From Wenzhouxiangella sp. (GTDB taxonomy: Bacteria; Pseudomonadota; Gammaproteobacteria; Xanthomonadales; Wenzhouxiangellaceae), in NCBI GenBank assembly GCA_007135355.1, contig SLJA01000178.1:1-21912 (forward strand): a stretch of DNA of 21,912 bases, in the 5' to 3' direction. Below are positions 16,101 to 21,912 of the stretch, piece after piece (position 1 is the stretch's first letter; each line of letters starts with the position of its first letter). The notes beneath the pieces were generated by a model. The model searched no databases and was not told where the DNA came from. It saw nothing but the letters and a program-made list of their open reading frames with translations. The translations under genes and the position numbers were made by a program.

Positions 16101-16280
16101 GTCGATTACCGCGGCCGAAGCGCCCGGATAGCGGGTTTCAATCGAAACCACAGGCGGGTCAATGTCGGGATATTCGCGCAGCGGCAGTTGGGAGAAGGAA
16201 ACGATGCCGAAGATGACCAGCAGGATGGCCACTACCGAGGCCAGCACCGGTCGCGTCACAGCGAGGTCGGACAGGATCAC
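13173..16280 (-). CDS. RND family efflux pump, inner membrane transporter (AcrB/MexF-like)
   Basis: This proton-driven pump of the HAE1 class, with 1035 residues, has the full two-fold repeat of TM helices and large periplasmic loops. The N-terminus (SDLAVTRPVLASVVAILLVIFG) is the usual first helix, followed by LPLREYPDIDPPVVSIETRYPGAS. The proton-relay aspartates are in GLVVDDGIIVVENVRRRMDE in TM4 (around residues 400-410). The matching Lys is in GLAAKNGILIVEFVNQLRDEG in TM10. It starts with GTG, overlapping the stop of the fusion-protein gene by four bases (GTGA). No outer-membrane TolC-type gene or regulator is in the window, so the exit channel must be encoded elsewhere. Substrates cannot be read from the sequence. 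Confidence 0.95.
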   Translation of the reverse strand: MILSDLAVTRPVLASVVAILLVIFGIVSFSQLPLREYPDIDPPVVSIETRYPGASAAVIDTQITERIEESIAGIEGIEFIESQSQDGISRISLRFSLNRDVDSAANDVRDRVARVARLLPDEADPPEVRRVDANADVIVWWNLVGQDFSIPELTDFAERFLVDRFSSIDGVATIRIGGGQSFAMRIWLDRQALAARGLTVADVENTLRSENVELPAGSIESINRQFTVRVARQFNSADEFARLVLMRGADDHLVRLGDVARVEHDTVEYRTLFRGNGEPMVGLGVVRQSTANTLDVARAVRAEAERLNATLPEGMQLIASFDSSVFIEGAVREVYRTLFIAISLVILTIFLFLGSIRAIIVPAVAVPVALISTFIALALFGFTVNLLTLLALVLAIGLVVDDGIIVVENVRRRMDEYGETAMVAAYRGTRQVGFAIISTTMVLISVFVPIALLQGDIGRLFSEFALTMAAAVAFSSFVALTVSAMLASRVLKPREEQNRLVGAIDAGVDLMRRIYRWILVRVLRLRWVALGAIFALFGLIALLFNQIPEEYAPFEDRGAFFVMVNGPEGASFRFMEEYMAEIERRMMPLVDSGEIDRMLVRAPRDFGNLALFNTGIVIVVLDDWSRRRPARDIMADVRQRLADLPGVNTSVAMRQGFGGGFRNPVQFVIGGAGDYVELAEWRDLLLDAIERNNPGLVGIDWDYKETQPQLEVQIDYDRAAELGVTVSTIGRTLETMLGSRRVTTFIDAGREYDVIVEGERDRLRTPGALENIYVRSDRSGRLIPLSNLVTLSDFADSTSLNRFNRVRSITISAALADDLTLGEALGFLENTAREVLPETVVIDYRGQSRDFMSAGQSVMFVFLLGLVVVFLVLAAQFENWIHPLVIMFGVPLAVGGGLLGLWLTGLTLNIYSQIGLVMLIGLAAKNGILIVEFVNQLRDEGVDFDEAIVQGATIRLRPIIMTGITTVAGAVPLILASGAGAETRQVIGIVVFAGVSVSTVLTLFVIPVLYSLLARRTTSPDSARRQLDSELAAQA

Positions 16281-17347
16281 GAGGTCGGTTCGCCGGCAAG
16301 CATCTGGGCCAGGGAACGCGTGCCGTCGGCCTCGGCCGTCACCGTGACCGCCTGGCCGTCGGCCAAGCGGAACCCGCCGTGAATGACAACGCGCTCATCA
16401 GGCTCCAGTCCGCTGGTGATCTCAACCTGACCGGGCAGTCGGCGCCCCAGCTCAACGGTTCGCCGTTGCGCCCGCGGTTGCTCGGTGCTGGTGTCGACCA
16501 CGAAGACATGGTGACTGCGACCACGGCTCAGGATGGCTTCCTCGGGAATCACCACCGCCTCGCGCAGGCGGCCGGAGACCGTGACGGTCATCAGCATGCC
16601 TGGCTTGAGCATGCCATCCGGGTTCGGCAGTTCGGCCCGGACCTGGAATGCCCGGGTCACCGGGTCGACGGAATTGCTCAGGCTGATCACCTCGCCGCGG
16701 AAAATCTCCTCCGGCCAGGCGCGCGACCGGGCCTCCAGCTCCAGGCCGGGCTGAATCGCGGCCATCAGCAGCTCGGGCACGCCAAAATCGACCTGCATCG
16801 CGCTATCGTCGACGACGGTGGTCAAAATTCGACCCGGCGTCATCAGGCTGCCGACCGAGGCATTGCGCAGGCCGAGCACGCCGTCGAAGGGCGCGGTAAT
16901 CAAGCGATCACTCAGGCGCGCCTGTACCCCGGCCAGGCGCGCCTGGGCGGTTTCCAGCTCCCGGCGACGCTGATCCAGCATGGCGCGCGACTCCTGACCC
17001 CGTTCGGCCAAGTCCAGGATGCGGTTGTACTGGCGCTGGGCCTCCTGCAGATCAGCCTCGGCGCCGGCCAGCTCGGCCAGCTGCTCGCGGTTGGTCAGGG
17101 CGGCCAGAACCTGGCCGGCGCGCACTCGCTCACCGTCGCTGAAGCGAATCTCGGAAATCGTCTCGGTGATACTGGCGGTGATCTCGGCCATTTCCTTGGC
17201 CCGCAGCGTGCCCAGTGCTTCGATCGGATCGCTCAGGCTGACGCGCTGTGCGGCGGCCACAATGACCTCGGACGCCTGCGCCTGGCTGCCGAAAAGCAGC
17301 AGTCCGGCGCTCACTACCTTCAGAATTTCAAGCATGCGATTTTTCAT
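16277..17347 (-). CDS. RND efflux periplasmic adaptor (membrane fusion protein)
   Basis: This adaptor links an RND pump to an outer-membrane channel. The 356 residues begin MKNRMLEILKVVSAGLLLFG, a signal peptide ending near SQAQA. There is no lipobox cysteine, unlike AcrA/MexA. A lipoyl-like half (LGTLRAKEMAEITASITETI) is followed by a helical hairpin (about 95-155, rich in Glu/Arg/Gln). The second lipoyl half follows (LITAPFDGVLGLRNASVGSLMTPGR), then beta-barrel and membrane-proximal domains. An alternative start is the ATG at 17335 (MLEILKVV). TACAAT on the minus strand ends seven bases before the first ATG, and no Shine-Dalgarno is seen, so the transcript may be leaderless. The RND gene overlaps by four bases, forming one transcription unit. 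Confidence 0.92.
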   Translation of the reverse strand: MKNRMLEILKVVSAGLLLFGSQAQASEVIVAAAQRVSLSDPIEALGTLRAKEMAEITASITETISEIRFSDGERVRAGQVLAALTNREQLAELAGAEADLQEAQRQYNRILDLAERGQESRAMLDQRRRELETAQARLAGVQARLSDRLITAPFDGVLGLRNASVGSLMTPGRILTTVVDDSAMQVDFGVPELLMAAIQPGLELEARSRAWPEEIFRGEVISLSNSVDPVTRAFQVRAELPNPDGMLKPGMLMTVTVSGRLREAVVIPEEAILSRGRSHHVFVVDTSTEQPRAQRRTVELGRRLPGQVEITSGLEPDERVVIHGGFRLADGQAVTVTAEADGTRSLAQMLAGEPTS

Positions 17348-17354
17348 CGGACGG

Positions 17355-17360
17355 ATTGTA
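17355..17360 (-). promoter_or_regulatory. Candidate -10 box for the RND efflux operon
   Basis: The minus strand reads TACAAT, ending seven bases before the ATG at 17347. Nothing close to TTGACA is present 16-18 bp upstream. The spacing places a start site at or next to the ATG, the same arrangement as the sdh cluster promoter. Confidence 0.35.
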
Positions 17361-17443
17361 GCTTCCGGGTGTGATCAGGCCGACGAATGGGCCGGCGGCG
17401 AGAATAAGCGCCGCGAACCGGACCGGTGACGAGCCGGGCAGAG

Positions 17444-17449
17444 TAGAAT
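17444..17449 (+). promoter_or_regulatory. Candidate -10 box for ndk
   Basis: TAGAAT lies in agagtagaatgcgcggc, 53 bases before the ndk ATG. It fits a sigma-70 -10 in five of six bases. No clear -35 lies at 17 bp; GTGACG (17426-17431) is too close. The 155-bp region between the divergent adaptor and ndk genes contains no other feature I can support. Confidence 0.35.
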
Positions 17450-17502
17450 GCGCGGCAAATTCAATCATCACTTCAAACCAAGCTCTCAAGGAAGGAAATG
17501 CC

Positions 17503-17922
17503 ATGGAACGTACTTTGTCCATCATCAAGCCGGACGCGGTCGCCAAGAACGTGATCGGTGAAATTTATGCCCGATTCGAACGCGCGGGTCTGAAAATCGT
17601 CGCGGCGCGCATGAAGCATCTGACCCGCGAGGAGGCCGAAGGCTTCTACGCCGTCCACCGCGAGCGGCCGTTTTTCAAGGATCTGGTCAATTTCATGATC
17701 TCCGGACCGGTCATGATCCAGGTGCTCGAGGGCCCGAATGCTATCGCCCGCAATCGCGAACTCATGGGCGCAACCGATCCTCGCCAGGCCGCGCCTGGAA
17801 CCATTCGAGCCGAATTTGCCGCCAGCATCGACGCCAACGCGGTGCACGGTTCCGACGCGCCCGAGACGGCAAAACAGGAGATCGAGTATTTCTTCGGGGC
17901 CAATGAGATATACTCTCGCTAA
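17503..17922 (+). CDS. ndk: Nucleoside diphosphate kinase
   Basis: Ndk transfers the gamma phosphate of ATP to nucleoside diphosphates through a phosphohistidine intermediate, balancing NTP and dNTP pools. The start at 17503 is chosen because MERTLSIIKPDAV is the universal N-terminus and a strong GGAAGG lies just upstream; the frame stays open further upstream but without homology. The active-site histidine is His115 in NAVHGSDAPETAKQEIEYFF. At 139 residues it is slightly shorter than the usual 141-143. The binding regions ERPFFKDLVNFMISGP and RNRELMGATDP are intact. The rlmN gene follows after 23 bp on the same strand, as in many gammaproteobacteria. Confidence 0.97.
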   Translation: MERTLSIIKPDAVAKNVIGEIYARFERAGLKIVAARMKHLTREEAEGFYAVHRERPFFKDLVNFMISGPVMIQVLEGPNAIARNRELMGATDPRQAAPGTIRAEFAASIDANAVHGSDAPETAKQEIEYFFGANEIYSR

Positions 17923-17945
17923 TCAAAGCGCTAGCGCCCGTTCTC

Positions 17946-19064
17946 ATGCCCGCCTCGGCTGCAACCAAAACCAACCTCATCGGGCTTGATCGGGCAGGCC
18001 TGGAGGCGTTTTTTGCCAATCTGGGCGAGAAACCCTACCGCGCGCGTCAGCTGCTGCAGTGGATTCATCAGCGCGGAGTCACGGACTTCGCGCTGATGAG
18101 CGACTTGTCGCGCAAGCTGCGTGAGCAACTGCAAGGCCTTGCCGAGATCCGTCCGCCGCGTCCCGTGCGCGAGCAGATCTCGTCCGACGGCACGGTAAAA
18201 TGGCTGCTCAGTGAAAGCGGCGGCAGCGCGATCGAGACCGTATTCATTCCCGAGGAAAATCGCGGCACGCTGTGCATCTCTTCGCAGGTCGGCTGCATGC
18301 TGAACTGCACTTTTTGCTCTACCGCCACCCAGGGCTTCAAACGTAACCTGGATGCGGCAGAGATCATCGGCCAGGTGTGGTATGCCGTCCAATCTCTGGG
18401 CACGGAGCGGCTAGGCCAACGGCGGGTCACCAACATCGTGTTCATGGGCATGGGCGAGCCGCTGCTGAATCTGGGAGCGGTGAAACCGGCCCTGTCGCTG
18501 TTGCGTGACGATCTGGCCTACGGTCTTGCCTCGCGGCGGGTGACGATCTCGACCGCGGGCGTCGTTCCCGGCATCGATCAGTTGTCGTCCGGCGATGAAT
18601 TTGCCCTGGCCGTGTCGCTGCATGCGCCCGAAGACAGCCTGCGCAGCCAGCTGGTGCCATTGAATCGGAAATACCCCTTGAGCGAACTGATGGCCGCCTG
18701 CAGGCGCTTTGTGCGAGCCAGGCCACGACGCTCGATTACGTTTGAGTACACCATGATCGAGGGGGTCAACGACGATTATCGCTGCGCGCGCGGGATGGTC
18801 CGCTTGCTCAACGGGATTCCCTGCAAGATCAACCTCATTCCTTTTAATCCGTTTCCCGGAACGCCGTTCAGGCCGTCCACGGACGAGGCAATTTACGAGT
18901 TCCAGAAAGTGACTCGCGCAGCCGGCATTATCACTACGGTGCGCAAAACCCGGGGCGATGACATAGATGCTGCCTGCGGGCAGCTGGTGGGCAAGTTGCT
19001 TAGTCCCAGTGAACGGCGTCGCGTGGTTCAGGAGCAGTTGGCATTGCAGGTGCTGACGGCGTGA
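17946..19064 (+). CDS. rlmN: 23S rRNA A2503 / tRNA A37 C2-methyltransferase RlmN
   Basis: RlmN is a radical SAM enzyme that methylates C2 of A2503 in 23S rRNA and A37 in some tRNAs. The 372 residues show an N-terminal accessory domain (NLIGLDRAGLEAFFANLGEKPYR) and the radical SAM cluster motif CMLNCTFC with Cys117, Cys121 and Cys124. The SAM-binding MGMGEPLLN motif and the C-terminal methyl-carrying cysteine (Cys344 in DDIDAACGQL) follow. Both mechanistic cysteines are present, which separates it from degraded homologues. It follows ndk after 23 bp and overlaps pilW by four bases (GTGA). No clear Shine-Dalgarno precedes the ATG. Confidence 0.97.
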   Translation: MPASAATKTNLIGLDRAGLEAFFANLGEKPYRARQLLQWIHQRGVTDFALMSDLSRKLREQLQGLAEIRPPRPVREQISSDGTVKWLLSESGGSAIETVFIPEENRGTLCISSQVGCMLNCTFCSTATQGFKRNLDAAEIIGQVWYAVQSLGTERLGQRRVTNIVFMGMGEPLLNLGAVKPALSLLRDDLAYGLASRRVTISTAGVVPGIDQLSSGDEFALAVSLHAPEDSLRSQLVPLNRKYPLSELMAACRRFVRARPRRSITFEYTMIEGVNDDYRCARGMVRLLNGIPCKINLIPFNPFPGTPFRPSTDEAIYEFQKVTRAAGIITTVRKTRGDDIDAACGQLVGKLLSPSERRRVVQEQLALQVLTA

Positions 19065-19852
19065 TACAGCACTGGCGGCATGCGGTCTGGATCGGTTTGC
19101 TGCTGTTGCTGGGCGCCTGCGCGGCCACGCCGGAATTGCCACAGCATGGCCGAGTAGGCATGGACCGGGTCAGTCCGGTCCGCGCGGCTGAAATACATAC
19201 CCGCCTGGGTATCGGCTATCGCGAGCGCGGTCAGCTGCAGCTGGCTCTGGAAAATCTGCAGGTGGCGTTGCGGCATGATCCCAACCATACCCCGGCCCAT
19301 GTGGTCAGCGCCTTGATCCAGGAAGGGCTGGGCAATACCCGTCAAGCTGAGTATCATTATCGTCAGGCGGCTCGATTGGCGCCAAATGATGGCGCTACGC
19401 AAAACGCCTACGCGGTTTTTTTATGCCGGAACAATCAATTTGATGAAGCGCAGCGTCGGTTTGAAAGGGCTTTCGAAGATCCTTTCTATCAAACGCCTGA
19501 AGTGGCCTTGGCCAACGCTGGGGCATGCGCCAGGCGTAATAACCGACCGGATGATGCCGAGTCATTTTTGCGCCAGGCGCTGGACATCGACCCGGGTTTC
19601 CCGGATGCCCTTTACCAGCTGGCCGAGCTTCACTGGGAACAGGGAGATTGGCTGAGGGCTCGGGCCTTTTTGCAGCGTTTTCAATCCGTTGCGCAAGATG
19701 ACGCGGTCAGTCTCCGGTTGGGGTTCCTGATCGAAACTGCATTGAATAATCCAACCGACGCAGAACGCTATGTGCGATATCTGGAACGGGCTTTCCCGGA
19801 TTCGGCCGAAGCGCAGGAAGTGCGGGAATTAAGGCGAACCCATGACGAATAA
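19061..19852 (+). CDS. pilW: Type IV pilus biogenesis/stability lipoprotein PilW (PilF)
   Basis: PilW/PilF is an outer-membrane lipoprotein with TPR repeats, needed for assembly and stability of the PilQ secretin in type IV pili. The 263 residues start from GTG at 19061, overlapping the rlmN stop by four bases. The N-terminus is a lipoprotein signal with lipobox LLGAC, giving lipidated Cys20. At least five TPR-like helical pairs follow (for example LGIGYRERGQLQLALENLQVAL, then YHYRQAARLAPNDG, ERAFEDPFYQ, and LRQALDIDPGFPDALYQLAE). Its position between rlmN and rodZ is typical for the gene. It overlaps rodZ by 11 bp. Confidence 0.93.
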   Translation: MIQHWRHAVWIGLLLLLGACAATPELPQHGRVGMDRVSPVRAAEIHTRLGIGYRERGQLQLALENLQVALRHDPNHTPAHVVSALIQEGLGNTRQAEYHYRQAARLAPNDGATQNAYAVFLCRNNQFDEAQRRFERAFEDPFYQTPEVALANAGACARRNNRPDDAESFLRQALDIDPGFPDALYQLAELHWEQGDWLRARAFLQRFQSVAQDDAVSLRLGFLIETALNNPTDAERYVRYLERAFPDSAEAQEVRELRRTHDE

Positions 19853-20807
19853 ACAACCAGCATCCGACCTTACCAGTGAGCAACCCGCTCAACTCCGATT
19901 GGCCGTGGGGGCCGCGGAAGAAGAAATTGGGGCAATGCTCCGTCACCAGCGACTGAAGCGGAAAATAGCGATCGACATTGCCGCCAAAGCACTGAAATTG
20001 TCTTCCGGTACGCTGGAAGAGATCGAGCGTGGCAATCTAAATCGCTTTGAAGCGCTCTATCGCAGAGGTTATGTGCGCAACTACGCGCGCTTCCTCGGTC
20101 TTGATCCGGCGCCTTTGCTGGATATGCTGCGTGATGCCGAGTTGCCACCCTTGCGCTCGGTCATGCCCATCCAGCAACGTGGCAGAAACTTCGATAAGTT
20201 TCTAAGAATTGCGACGTATGCGATTGTTACAACTCTAATTATACCTCCCATTGTTTTGATCTACATTCAGGGTGGTTTGGATTTTCTCGATCGTGATCGG
20301 TCGCTGACCCAAGAGCCTCTCGGTGTCTCTTCTGTCGCCGACGCAGCGCCAGTCGAGCCTGATTTCGTCGGTCCGCGTCCGGCGGCCGATGTCGATCTGG
20401 AGCGCGAGGGAACGACGGTTGCGGCCGTGACCGCATCCGCCTTGCCGCTGAACTACATTCGGCCGGTGCGCGATCCGGTGGGCGCCGCGCGGCCGGAGGC
20501 GGGCGCGCCGTTGTCCAGTGCCGAGGACGAGCCGGAAATGCCTGATCCGCGCTCGACGCTGGTCATTGAGCTGATGGATGACAGCTGGCTGGAGGTGTAT
20601 GCGGCCGATGGCCGACGCTTGGAGTTTGATCTGCTCCGCGCCGGCAGCGAGCGGCGTTTTCTTGACGAGGGTCCATTCCGGATTCTGGCCGGGCGCGGGA
20701 GCGCGATCACGCTTGAGCTGGATGGCACAGTGCTTGAGTTCGATGGCCAGGATCGCGCCGACGTGGTTACATTAGAGGTCAGCGCGGACGGCGCCATGCG
20801 GCGCTGA
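19842..20807 (+). CDS. rodZ: Cytoskeleton protein RodZ
   Basis: RodZ is a bitopic inner-membrane protein that links the actin homologue MreB to the cell-wall elongation machinery. The 321 residues have a cytoplasmic helix-turn-helix domain (about 29-88, IGAMLRHQRLKRKIAIDIAAKA to YVRNYARFLGLDP). A basic juxtamembrane stretch follows, then one transmembrane helix (about 121-143), a Pro/Ala/Asp/Glu-rich periplasmic linker (about 150-230), and a C-terminal beta domain of the DUF4115 type (about 234-318, LVIELMDDSWLEVYAADGRR). The start lies inside pilW, indicating translational coupling. This is the expected ndk-rlmN-pilW-rodZ order. Confidence 0.94.
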   Translation: MTNKQPASDLTSEQPAQLRLAVGAAEEEIGAMLRHQRLKRKIAIDIAAKALKLSSGTLEEIERGNLNRFEALYRRGYVRNYARFLGLDPAPLLDMLRDAELPPLRSVMPIQQRGRNFDKFLRIATYAIVTTLIIPPIVLIYIQGGLDFLDRDRSLTQEPLGVSSVADAAPVEPDFVGPRPAADVDLEREGTTVAAVTASALPLNYIRPVRDPVGAARPEAGAPLSSAEDEPEMPDPRSTLVIELMDDSWLEVYAADGRRLEFDLLRAGSERRFLDEGPFRILAGRGSAITLELDGTVLEFDGQDRADVVTLEVSADGAMRR

Positions 20808-20823
20808 CATTGCCGGAGACAAT

Positions 20824-20847
20824 GGCGGGAGTGTTGATCTGCCCGCC
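20824..20847. other. Hairpin downstream of rodZ
   Basis: ggcggg (20824-20829) pairs perfectly with cccgcc (20842-20847) across a 12-base loop, 17 bases after the rodZ stop. There is no T-tract, so it is only a weak terminator candidate. The rest of the 110-bp spacer holds a TTGACG (20872-20877) that could act as a -35 for hisS, with a poor -10 (TCTAGC) 17 bp later. Confidence 0.3.
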
Positions 20848-20917
20848 CCGACGCTTCGTGCCCCGGCGCCTTTGACGCGGCAGGGTGTAAAAATTCTAGC
20901 GACCAGGCCCCAACGAC

Positions 20918-21912
20918 ATGAACCCCATTCAGTCCGTGCGTGGCATGCACGATATTCTGCCTGACGAGACGGCGCTGTGGCGCTGGCTGGAAGACGAGCT
21001 TGGGCAGATCTTCGACGCCTACGAGTTTCGGGAAATTCGCATACCGATCGTGGAAAAAGCGGATTTGTTCACCCGCGCAATCGGCCAGGCCACCGACGTG
21101 GTGGAAAAAGAGATGTACGCTTTTGCCGATCGCAACGGCGACATCCTGAGCCTGCGACCGGAAGGAACAGCCGGTGTTGTCCGCGCGGCGATACAGCATG
21201 GCTTGCTGCACACGCCCGGACTGAAAGTTTGGTATCGAGGCCCGATGTTTCGTCATGAACGTCCTCAGCGTGGCAGACAGCGGCAGTTCCACCAGTTTGG
21301 CGCGGAGGTGTTCGGTTTGGCCGAACCCCAGACAGACGCGGAGCTGATTGCGCTGGGGCAGAGAATCTGGCGCCGATTGGGCGTGGCGTCGGCAGTTCGA
21401 CTAGAACTCAACTCGCTGGGCGACCCGGCCGATCGGGCGCGCTACCGCGAGCAGTTGCTGGATTATTTGCGGCCGCATACGGCGGATCTCGATGCAGACA
21501 GTCAGCGTCGACTCGACACCAATCCCTTGCGTATTTTCGACAGCAAGGTCGAGCAGACGCGCGCAATCATGGCCGACGCACCTAAACTGGCCGATGCGCT
21601 GGGTCCTGAAGCGCGCAAGCATTTTTCCACCCTATGCGAATTGCTCGACAGCCTGGATATCGAATATCGGGTCAATCCGGGCCTGGTCCGGGGACTGGAT
21701 TACTACTCCCGCACTGTGTTCGAATGGGTGACCGAGGAGCTGGGTGCGCAAGGCACTGTCTGTGCCGGCGGTCGCTACGATGGCTTGGTCGAGCTGCAAG
21801 GTGGACGGGCAACGCCCGGCATTGGTTTTGCGCTGGGGGCAGAGCGGCTGGCGGAACTGTTGCAGGCAGCCGGCGTCGAAAAAGCGCGTTCACCCCAAGT
21901 CTATCTGGTTTA
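20918..21912 (+). CDS. hisS: Histidine-tRNA ligase, N-terminal 331 residues, cut by window edge
   Basis: HisRS is a class II aminoacyl-tRNA synthetase that charges tRNA-His. The start MNPIQSVRGMHDILP is canonical. Motif 1 lies in the region around YEFREIRIPIVEK. The ATP-binding RPEGTAGVVRAAIQ precedes motif 2 with GPMFRHERPQRGRQRQFHQFG. The histidine-specific motifs RGLDYYSRTVFEW and CAGGRYDGLV are intact, and motif 3 GIGFALGAERL is near residue 305. The frame is open to the last base. The C-terminal anticodon-binding domain lies beyond the window. In many gammaproteobacteria ispG sits between rodZ and hisS, and here it does not. Confidence 0.96.
   Translation, partial: MNPIQSVRGMHDILPDETALWRWLEDELGQIFDAYEFREIRIPIVEKADLFTRAIGQATDVVEKEMYAFADRNGDILSLRPEGTAGVVRAAIQHGLLHTPGLKVWYRGPMFRHERPQRGRQRQFHQFGAEVFGLAEPQTDAELIALGQRIWRRLGVASAVRLELNSLGDPADRARYREQLLDYLRPHTADLDADSQRRLDTNPLRIFDSKVEQTRAIMADAPKLADALGPEARKHFSTLCELLDSLDIEYRVNPGLVRGLDYYSRTVFEWVTEELGAQGTVCAGGRYDGLVELQGGRATPGIGFALGAERLAELLQAAGVEKARSPQVYLV

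Noticed and set aside
16379..17374. 331-codon plus-strand frame opposite the adaptor gene
   Set aside because: The minus strand encodes a clear membrane fusion protein with signal peptide and lipoyl halves. The plus frame has no motif.
20180..20290. Local AT-rich patch, possible insertion or promoter
   Set aside because: It encodes the transmembrane helix of RodZ, whose hydrophobic codons lower the GC content. The reading frame is continuous.
20453..21292. 279-codon minus-strand frame across rodZ and hisS
   Set aside because: It is opposite two well-supported genes and spans their spacer. Its translation is unlike any family I recognise.

Overview
This is a 21.9 kb piece of a GC-rich gammaproteobacterial chromosome, and almost all of it is conserved housekeeping sequence. 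The gene set (sucAB-lpd, purB, ygfZ, sdhCDAB-sdhE-ygfX, pilU, an RND efflux pair, ndk-rlmN-pilW-rodZ-hisS) and its order fit a Xanthomonadales/Chromatiales-type gammaproteobacterium with type IV pili. That placement is inferred from gene content and order only. There is no rRNA, tRNA, CRISPR array, phage or insertion sequence in the window.

Layout. Positions 1-7660 read on the minus strand. In transcription order they hold ygfZ, an orphan PhnD-like periplasmic binding protein, purB, and then the 2-oxoglutarate dehydrogenase operon sucA-sucB-lpd, whose lpd runs off the left edge. The spacer between sucB and lpd carries an inverted repeat built from 10-bp units. Positions 7701-13128 read on the plus strand. 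A 56-codon SdhAF4/DUF1674 gene heads the succinate dehydrogenase genes sdhC-sdhD-sdhA-sdhB, followed by sdhE, ygfX and pilU. Positions 13173-17347 return to the minus strand with a membrane fusion protein gene and an RND pump gene. From 17503 to the right edge the plus strand carries ndk, rlmN, pilW, rodZ and the first 331 codons of hisS.

How the genes work together. The sdh cluster encodes complex II together with several maturation factors: SdhAF4 and SdhE (both acting on the flavoprotein SdhA) and, divergently, YgfZ (a folate-dependent helper of Fe-S enzymes). The sucAB-lpd operon supplies the preceding TCA-cycle step. PilU and PilW belong to type IV pilus biology, and RodZ belongs to cell-shape control.

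Main points of interest: (1) pilU is otherwise intact but carries a single in-frame TAA between Walker B and the His box; (2) the small SdhAF4 gene joins SdhE, YgfX and YgfZ in one maturation neighbourhood; (3) two genes have a TACAAT box only 6-7 nt before their ATG, suggesting leaderless transcripts; (4) there is an inverted array of 10-bp repeats between sucB and lpd. I found no clear evidence of a wholly undescribed system.
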